A stretch of DNA of 64,000 nucleotides from Echinometra lucunter (Eukaryota > Echinodermata > Echinoidea > Camarodonta > Echinometridae): contig CM057156.1 of NCBI GenBank assembly GCA_029962745.1, forward strand, positions 34,535,445 through 34,599,444, given 5' to 3'. The stretch's first letter is position 1; every line of letters begins with the position of its first letter. The notes under the pieces are model-generated. The model was not told the DNA's origin and ran no database searches. It saw only the letters and a program-made list of their open reading frames with translations. Positions 56,690 through 64,000 of the stretch are shown piece after piece. A program made the translations under genes and the position numbers.

Positions 56690-59164
56690 AGAATTAAGTT
56701 TTTGTCTGTTGCCATTAGCATGACCTACAGCATTGCAGTCTATCAATTTCTCTTTTAAGTTTTCTTTTTCCATAGAGTAGTTCCATGTTGAAAAAAGTTG
56801 AGGTGGCTGCTTTCCAAAGAAGCCCTACAACAAACATAATGTGCATAGAGGTACAAATATGACATATTGTAACATTTGAGATAAAATGAAACTAATTTAA
56901 CTCAGAAATACTCATTTGTGAAATAATAGAAAGATGAATGGAAAGCTGAAAAAAGAACATAGGATGTTTAGACCTCATATGATTAATTTATCATCTAAAA
57001 AAAAAAAGACTAGAATTAAGTCAAAGAGATTTATGAAAAATTAAACTTCAAAGAATCAAGAACATTGTCTCCCCCTTTTTGAAATGAGTGAACATGTTGG
57101 CCTACAACATAATCATAACATGATTTGTGTGGGATATTCAAATAGAGTACATTTGTCCTTGGGTTGATTTCTGAAAAAGTCTTTGTGATTTTATTTAGAA
57201 AGAAATAAAGGAGAAATAAAGGAGAATCCATGTAGTGAATTCAACCCAAATTGTCATTGGGTTGATTTTTAAAAAGTCTTGATTTCTTGAAAGTCTTTGT
57301 GATTTTGTTTATAAAAAAATAAGGGAGAATATCCATGTACTGAAACCATGTAGCGAAAAATGAGAAGAGAAATGTGAACCAAAACATGAAGCATGTTCTT
57401 AAGCTAAAATATATCTACACTTTACCTCCACAGTCAGAAGAAATGAAAAACATTTGAATGATATTTAGTTTAAACTTAAGAAAAAAAATCGGAAGGATAT
57501 TTTATTATTGAAACATCCAGATAATTTTCCAAAAATAAATCAACTGCTTTGCATTTTGTATGCCAAGATATTTGCATTCATGAATATGTTTGTTATGGCT
57601 GCTTTAGTGCTATGTAACAGTCATTAGTGCTATTATAGAAAAAAAAAAGTATTGCAAGTCTCTTACCCCAGGTAGTCATTACTGATGAAAATGGAAATCT
57701 GTTGCAAAGGCAGGAGAATTCAGGTTGGTAACGTCAGTCAAAATGACAGAAGCCAGAAGGGAAAAGTGCCATTACTGTAATATGGAGGCACACATCTTGG
57801 AATCGTGCTGTTTTGGTCTTCTTAAAACTGGCATTACTGATCTTGGCCTTAGGCCTATTTGGTGAGAGGGAAAGAAAAAAAAATCAGGACTTTGAAATCA
57901 GGTAAGGCTAATTAGAAGTAGGCAAGCCCTGGTAAAAAAAAAGAAGGAATGGATGATGAGGTAAAACAAATGCCCTGTTCACATTGTAGTTTCCTTCAGT
58001 ACTTGAAGCAGTAGTATGAAAGATGTTTCTCGAATATCCCTGTCAATGGAGAAAAAGACAATAACAGCACACAACCAACCAAAAAATATTAACACCCCTG
58101 AAACAGAAACATAAGTGGGATAAAGGGAAAGAAAAAGTAAGTGAGAGACTGAATGGGAGAGAGATAGAGAGGCAGAGACCTGCAGTAAATAATTTTCAGT
58201 GCCAGCAGTTATACTGTTGTGTTATTTCATATTTTGCCCATCAAACAACCAATTATGTCCAAACACGTACACTGGACAAAGAAAATTGAATACACTTTGT
58301 ATGTGATTATTAGTGAGGAATATATATTTTCTTGAAAACATGATTCCCTTGGAGGCCTAATTATATTTCATCTCACCCTTGGAAGGACATTATTAATGCT
58401 TCTGGTAGAATCATTTCTTTTCCCTGAAATTATCTGAAATTAAGATCTTATTGCACTGATGTGACCTCGATGTGAGAAAATCACTTTGTTGGGTGATAAT
58501 GACTGGGAGTAAATTAGTGATAAGTATCATGGTTGGCTTTATCTTTGGATTATTATCATGTCATCATTTCTGTGCCCTATTCATCATCTTATTATAAACA
58601 CTTCAGAGACAGGATGAACACAGCTTGTATGAAATCAGTGATGGAGAAGTGGATCATCGTGATTTAGTATTAGTTATTCTTCAGGATTTTCTTCTTTCCT
58701 TACACTTATTTCTGACTGACCAAGAGGATTGCATTGAGCTTAGAAGGAATTTTTTTTGTTTTGTTTTAGAAAAATTCAGAAAACTTAAAATGGCACTTCT
58801 TTCAAATCGTTATCAGTCAAGCCTAGGATTTGTCAACACCGAACAAATTATCATCTCATATCAGACTTTAATCGTAGTATTTTCAATATTGTACAAAACC
58901 TTTATGATTGCTTTTATATGCATTCTTAATATTCCACAAATGTGGAAGGGACTTTTTGGGGGGTCCTTCTTGCAAGTAGTATCTGCTTTGAGTCAGATGG
59001 GTCATGGGTAGTAAGGATGGTACTTACATTGTGTCACACAAAAAGTTTATTTTTTCCCAGATATAAATTCAGATTCAAAATCTCTATGATCCTATATAAA
59101 AAACAAAAAAAATTTACCTCCTCTGGAATTGTATGAACATAGTATGTGATAGTAAGAAAAAAAA
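56690..59164. other. no certain gene; 95-bp duplication at 57160-57345
   Basis: Two similar copies of GGGTTGATTT...AAAGTCTTTGTGATTTT...TCCATGTA lie in tandem (about 57161-57245 and 57259-57345). A 128-codon frame (58625-59011) resembles no known family. Just upstream, CACTTCAG (to 58606) could be a splice acceptor for RQDEHSLYEISDGEVDHRDL, but nothing else supports an exon. The remainder is AT-rich. Confidence 0.45.
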
Positions 59165-60045
59165 TCAACAGTTGGTTAAGGTGATGGGATAAACTATCAC
59201 TTTCGAGGAAATCTGGATTTGCTTCGGAAAGATAGCATGTACATTCATATAGCCGAGATTCTTAGCTTTATATTCTAAATCTGAAACCATTGAAATGTAT
59301 AGAAAGAAAAGAATATTTGTTTCTCTTTGAAAGAATTTTGGTTTACAAATCAAGATTTTAAAACAGTGAACGAAGTTCTGTCTGCGAATGCCTGTTCATA
59401 GCGCTTATCTTGTGACGGTGTAGTGCCCCCGCGATTTGCTTTGACTCGGGCCTCACCTCAACAAGTGAATATGCCTATAATGTAGATGCAGATATATTCG
59501 TGGTACTTTAATATTCGTGGATTCGCGCTATTTGTGGCAAGCGTGAATTCTAGAAGTCGCGAAAATATTAGCACAATTTCATATGCATTGAAATATCAAA
59601 TTAAATCTTGCACTTTTGCAAGTGAATAATTGTGCTGTGCGAATTTAAGAACCCGCGAATATATTCTTGGGTTGCTCAACGCGAAATTTAATCACGCAGA
59701 CATTATAGTATTTACTGTACTGCGCAAGCTAATTGTGACATCACAAAAGAAGCAAAACAAGTAATTTTACACTTATGTCACGCTAATGTTATATCAAGGG
59801 TGGTACGCTTGCAATGGCATGTGTTCAGCATTATTGCTAGTCTGAATTTATATGGTGCAAAACACTTTCATTTTGCTCGTACTGATACTGATTGTGCGTT
59901 ATGACTCTACGGACTGAAGAAATCAGTGAAAAGCAAAAGTACTATCACTGTTAAGTGCAACTAACTTTTCGTACTTGGATGATTGATAGGTAAAACTATA
60001 TGTTTTATCACATGATTAACTATTGACCAATCCTCCAGCAAGATT
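59165..60045 (-). repeat. family X copy 2, inverted, with nested MITE
   Basis: Reverse-complement counterpart of 35920-36605, with the same block order, longer because of an insertion at 59468-59722 and extra sequence. The hairpin end is weaker here. Confidence 0.7.
59468..59722. mobile_element. MITE inserted in family X copy 2
   Basis: The right end, read inward on the minus strand, is TACAGTAAATACTATAATGT followed by CTGCGTG. The left end GCCTATAATGTAGATGCAGA is its imperfect partner. The interior repeats ATATTCGTGG, TTCGCGC and CGCGAATATATTC words. Copy 1 of family X lacks this block. Confidence 0.6.
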
Positions 60046-60270
60046 CTTAATATGTGAAATATAATTAATAGTAATACAGACAATTTAGGTACATACATCA
60101 CATAAACAGTCATAAAAGTATTCAAATGTGAATAGTGAAAAAGATGCGGGAAAGATGACAAAAGAACTACCAAATTGAATTGAATTGAATTGAATCTAAT
60201 TGAAATATTCAACTATATGTCTAAGCAACATACATGAGTCACATTCCACTTTGGAGATGCATGGAAAAGA

Positions 60271-60471
60271 AGGGAAGAATATTACTAGAGAAAGGAATGG
60301 ACAATACAAGGGAAAGCAGAGAGAATAGGTCAAGAGAAGGGAAGAATATTACTAGAGAAAGGAATGGACAATACAAGGGAAAGCAGAGAGAATAGGTCAA
60401 GAGAAGGGAAGAATATTACTAGAGAAAGGAATGGACAATACAAGGGAAAGCAGAGAGAATAGGTCAAGAGA
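60271..60471. repeat. 67-bp minisatellite, three identical units, in GA-rich DNA
   Basis: Units starting AGGGAAGAATATTACTAGAG begin at 60271, 60338 and 60405 and are essentially identical. They are followed by GA-rich low-complexity DNA to about 60650. Minus-strand frames there are repeat translations. Confidence 0.95.
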
Positions 60472-60650
60472 AGGGAAGAGTGTAGAGCTAGAAAGAAAGA
60501 GAGACAAGAATAGAGGAATAGAGAAATAGAGGGAGAGGGAGAAAAAAATGGTGGGCACAGTGAAGGAGATGAGAGAAATAAGAGAGTGGAAATAAAGAGA
60601 GTGAGAGACAGAAAAGGAGAGAGAAAAAAAGAGGAAGAAAGATGTCATTT

Positions 60651-61398
60651 TCAGAGCTATATTAGGTCATTTATTGTTTTCATGAGCGTGTAAATGATCT
60701 GCAGTGCTTTTAGTTACTATTGAGTAGTGGTTACTTGAAGTTATTAAGACCTGACCCCAACCCACCCTTATAATAACGAAAGATATTATTTATGGTACTA
60801 TTCCGCATTGTCTGTAGCTTAGTAAGGTTCAAGGATGCACATCATTTGCTACATCATCTTTTTTTTCATACTTTAAACCAATTGATCATTGATATTTCTT
60901 AAATGAAGCAATGTGTTCATCAATTTTGGGCCAGATTGTTAAGATTCATGTTTTTCTTCTTCTTACTTGAGATGGGACCTAAATAGTTACACAATGTTAG
61001 GTCCTATTTAAAGTGGAATTTTTTGAAAAAAAAAAACCACAAAAAAACAAACAAACAGTGGATTTGTCATTTGCAAAACATGCCACAGCTTGTATAAAGA
61101 GTGGTTCTTAAAACCATTGGATGTAACCAATTATTTGGTTCAAAGACAAAATGTTGCAGAATAGACACATGCAGCCTAGGTATTTGTTTATTGTATACTT
61201 TGTAAGTGAAGGTATTACCAACAGGTAACACTTCAGAAAAAGAAGTGAATAAAGCAAGTTTTCAGTTTTGGAAGCATGCTCAGTGATTTTGAGTGTTGCA
61301 GACCATTTTTATTTTTTATTATTTTTGTTTTTGCAATAGAGGTTCCTTGCATTTTATTAAAGAGGGCTTTGTTTCTTAATATATCACCCTCACTACAC
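60651..61398. other. no recognisable feature
   Basis: AT-rich sequence with an A-run at 61027-61037. Confidence 0.5.
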
Positions 61399-62480
61399 GT
61401 TTTTATTAGTGCTGTCATTGACAAGCTTGTCGATAATAGTGTATTTTGACGGGCAGACGACAAGTTGACAAAGATTCTATGATGGCGACAACAATCAATC
61501 CTCATATAATGTTAGAGTACTAATAGAAGCTTGGCTGCGCTTTACATGCACTTTGCAAATGCAAACAGTACAGAAATGAAAAATCAATTATGTATTTCAT
61601 CAGTGCTGTACATGCGCACGATCAATTGCCAATTTGAAGACGGGAATCATTGCACCGGTCATTGTAATATGCATACTGCTGAGCACTAGTGTTTCAAGCC
61701 GGCATGAGCTTAGTACTTCTTCTATTTCTGTGATTTATCCTCTTTCAACTTTACGATCTTCAAATTGGCGTCAAGAGATGCCAGTTTGACGACGGGAATT
61801 GTTGCACCGGTCAGTGTAACAGTAAACATACATACTGCATGCACTACGTACCAACCACCGTATTTAGCCTGTACAAAGTATAATTGAATGATCTTCAAAT
61901 CGGCGCACAAAAATTGTCGATAACTTCAGTTTGTATGAGCTTGCACAAACAGAGGTTTTTCCCCATAGAAAAGCACAGAAATCGCCAACCTGCGAAGCGA
62001 ACGATCTTCCGCGTGTTGAACCTAACTGAAGTAAGCGATATTTTTTTGTCATACATTCGCACGTTGTGTATGTACGTATGTGACCAAGCTTAACCGAGTA
62101 TAGCTCCATCATAGATCATGGACATGCACTATACGTCCGCGCAGTGTTTTCATGCCCATTCTTCTAGAGACTGTAGGAAAATACAGATTTCTTCCCTAAA
62201 ATACGAATTTGAAGCCGTGTGAGTAAGAATTTTCTTTGCTGCAGATTAGCAGCTCTATTTTATAAATATCGTGTGGTTCATGCCGCAGCGACTGCACTCG
62301 CTACAGCTTCAAGAACTAGTACGTAGTACACGTACATATTGATTGATGGAGTCGAGTGTACACTCGAATTGCTCAAAATAATTCTGACCATGACTATCGA
62401 CAATGTGTTGTCGTCGGCTAGAATTTAACACGACTACGTCGACAAAGATTTATTTCCTTGATGACAGCACTAGTTTTTAT
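61399..62480. mobile_element. hAT-type non-autonomous element with 8-bp target duplication
   Basis: TAGTGCTGTCATTGAC (61407) and its imperfect reverse complement GATGACAGCACTA (to 62472) form the ends. GTTTTTAT flanks both sides exactly (61399-61406, 62473-62480). Eight-base duplications and termini of this kind are the signature of hAT elements. Subterminal TTGTCGATA/TCGACAA words are repeated in both ends. An internal direct repeat (TTTGA.GACGGGAAT..TTGCACCGGTCA at about 61635 and 61786) is present. The longest frames are under 100 codons and show no hAT transposase motif. Confidence 0.92.
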
Positions 62481-62482
62481 GC

Positions 62483-62550
62483 TTATTCATTTATATATTT
62501 TTTATTTATTTATTCATTTGTTTATTCATTCATTTATCTATTTATTATTA
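62483..62550. repeat. (TTTATTCA)n-like microsatellite
   Basis: Degenerate TTTATTCATT words directly next to the hAT element. Confidence 0.8.
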
Positions 62551-63200
62551 TCCAGGCTGGCTTTATTAGTGTTTCAAACACTGTTTTTTTATCGCTGCAA
62601 ACAGTACATTTTTCTGCTTTGGTTGGAATGAGTACCTTGCTGAATATTACTTTGCTCATGTAACACTACCTGAAGTATTGATGTTTTCTTGAAATGGTTG
62701 GTATCATATCAGGAATCACACTGCACTGCCCGTTGGGCAGGGGCTAATGTTACAGGAGACAACCATATATCAGAGAGACAGAGATAAGTGAACATTGACA
62801 ACCCCCCCCCCCCCCTCCAAGACTGCATGCATTGTCTTAATCTTCATTGCCCAGTAAACTTGGTCTCATGTTTTTTTTCATTTGTTTTTCAAGGTTAGCC
62901 CTCCAAGAAGAAAGTTTTTAGCTTACTACACTGTTGCTCATAAATTTTGGAATGATTCTTTTTACTTACCTCGGAATGTTCCACTCACCAGTTGATTGTG
63001 ACAGTATGATTTATTCATAATTAATGAAGCTTAGATCTTTCCAGGAGTACAGAGGTATTGTGAATCCAATACATGGCTGTACAAAGGGATTTTTCAGTCG
63101 GGGCAGGGCAAATGCTCTGCAGTATTGAAAATTTCATTACATTTTCTTTGTTTTTCATGAAATTTCCCCTCCCCACCCCACCTCTAGCTGCATACGGACA
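62551..63200. other. no recognisable feature; C14 run
   Basis: C14 at 62802-62815; otherwise nothing. Confidence 0.5.
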
Positions 63201-63299
63201 TGATTTCGTGCTGAAGCAATTGCAATCGTTACCAGGATCACTGGTCCAAAACCATATTGATGACCTACAAAACAGAGCCCTTTTGTAATGAATTATTCA

Positions 63300-63345
63300 T
63301 CATTTCGTCGGAGGACTTAAAGCCATAGGTCCTGTGATGTCTTAA
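63300..63345 (+). mobile_element. SINE body fragment
   Basis: CGGAGGACTTAAAGCCATAG (63310 onward) matches the body of the SINE at 63964-63994 (AGAGGGGACTTAAAGCCATC). No tRNA-like head is recognisable upstream. Confidence 0.5.
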
Positions 63346-63718
63346 TTTAGGAATCATGTAAAACAAACAAATACTCATTCACGATATTTCAATATAATCT
63401 GGGAATTTAAATGTACATGTATTAATTTGTTAATTTTATTGGGCAATTTTACTGGGCATTTTACTTTGGTTATTCAAATGCAGTAACTCGTATTCAGATC
63501 ACTGTTTTAGTATTTTACTATCAGAAGTTGACTTTAAGGCAAAATAGTAATAACCATCATGACGTAATAAAGCCTATCCTGAACAATGCCAATAAAGGCA
63601 TCCTATTGTACATGTATGTGGGTTATCAATTTACCTGTGCGCAGCATATACATGTATATGGAAACTACATGCCAGCCAATCAGCATGCAGAAGTAATTAA
63701 CTTAACCCTACTAGGGGA

Positions 63719-63820
63719 GGGGGGGGGGGGCATTATGACCACTATGACCCCCTCAACTTTTTTTGTGATATATCTGCAAATGACCCCCTCAACTTTTTTG
63801 TGATATATCTGCAAAGTCAA
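63719..63820. repeat. G12 run and a 36-bp tandem duplication
   Basis: After G12 (63719-63730), TGACCCCCTCAACTTTTTTT plus GTGATATATCTGCAAA occurs twice in tandem (about 63745-63780 and 63781-63816). It may be the end of a poly-G-ended element like that at 48260. Confidence 0.75.
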
Positions 63821-63844
63821 GGTTTCATGCTTTTCTTTGGTCGA

Positions 63845-64000
63845 AGGAGATGCTGTGGCTCAATGGATAGAGCAGTGGTCTCATAAGCGGGAGTACCCGG
63901 GTTCGAAACCAAGTGGATGCGCTGATGCCCTTTGGTAAGGTATAATCCTCATTACCAAGTCCTTCAGAGGGGACTTAAAGCCATCGGTCCCCTGTTTGCT
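63845..64000 (+). mobile_element. tRNA-derived SINE, cut by window end
   Basis: A box TGGCTCAATGG (63856-63866) and a perfect B box GGTTCGAAACC (63900-63910) are followed by a body with GCCCTTTGGTAAGGTATAAT and GAGGGGACTTAAAGCCATCG. The head is better preserved than in the other two SINEs, so this may be a younger copy. The anticodon arm pairs poorly, so it is not a tRNA gene. Confidence 0.85.

Noticed and set aside
58625..59011. 128-codon frame as a membrane protein gene
   Set aside because: It has no ATG-supported start in context, no family resemblance, and the hydrophobic part follows from AT-rich sequence; kept only as a low-interest exon idea.
63845..63920. Functional tRNA gene
   Set aside because: A and B boxes are good, but the anticodon and acceptor arms do not pair, and a SINE body follows.

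Overview
The window reads as eukaryotic, AT-rich, non-genic DNA from a marine invertebrate. An echinoderm or other ambulacrarian is my best guess. The grounds are the abundance of TACATGTA-type words, tRNA-headed SINEs with (ATT)n tails, a DIRS-type retrotransposon, Penelope-like elements, a long foldback transposon built from short tandem repeats, and several miniature transposon families of kinds I associate with sea-urchin-like genomes. The species assignment is inference. No host protein-coding gene can be supported. There is one plausible short spliced exon (38097-38138) and a few candidate regulatory motifs. Long open frames are nearly all low-complexity or satellite translations, or pieces of broken transposon proteins.

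Layout. 1-738: 3' end of a Penelope-like element (PLE) with a GIY-YIG endonuclease remnant, a hammerhead-like core, and a perfect histone-mRNA-type stem-loop followed by a U7-type purine element. 741-12379: sparse inverted-repeat elements, a tRNA-SINE (5232-5545), a 102-bp satellite (6179-6795), and several miniature elements ending with a TA-flanked MITE (12090-12379). 12380-23088: mostly featureless, with a GC-rich island, an 800-bp CT/GT-rich block, and a TTAA-flanked piggyBac-type MITE (18743-19157). 23089-27253: a 4.16-kb terminal-inverted-repeat element containing a 1.3-kb tandem duplication, one unit of which carries a 112-bp Harbinger-like MITE. 30345-36605: almost wall-to-wall transposons. 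In order these are a 2-kb foldback element, a Tc1/Sleeping-Beauty-type element, a GTGACC-ended element, a TTAA-flanked 1-kb element with a decayed THAP zinc finger (Kolobok-like), and one copy of an unclassified family (family X).

36606-42026 is mostly unannotated, with GA minisatellites, a CCAAT/octamer cluster and the candidate exon. 42027-46846 is a DIRS-like retrotransposon (+ strand) with inverted termini and recognisable reverse transcriptase, RNase H and tyrosine recombinase, broken by frameshifts and by two nested insertions: a second THAP/TTAA element (44391-45389) and a PLE fragment with 128-bp inverted arms and a 12-bp target duplication (45665-46106). 48037-48905 is a 39-bp minisatellite split by a transposon. 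53500-56300 holds an RTE-like LINE on the minus strand, lacking its RT catalytic core, followed by a minus-strand tRNA-SINE. 59165-60045 is a second, inverted copy of family X with a MITE inside. 61399-62480 is a 1,066-bp hAT-type element with a perfect 8-bp target duplication. The window ends inside another tRNA-SINE.

The genes do not act together as a pathway; all protein remnants belong to mobile elements and all look inactive. The observation most worth following is the PLE tail at 591-738. It combines a TATA-like box, a ribozyme-like core and a histone-type 3'-processing signal, which suggests a retroelement that uses, or captured, replication-dependent histone 3'-end formation.
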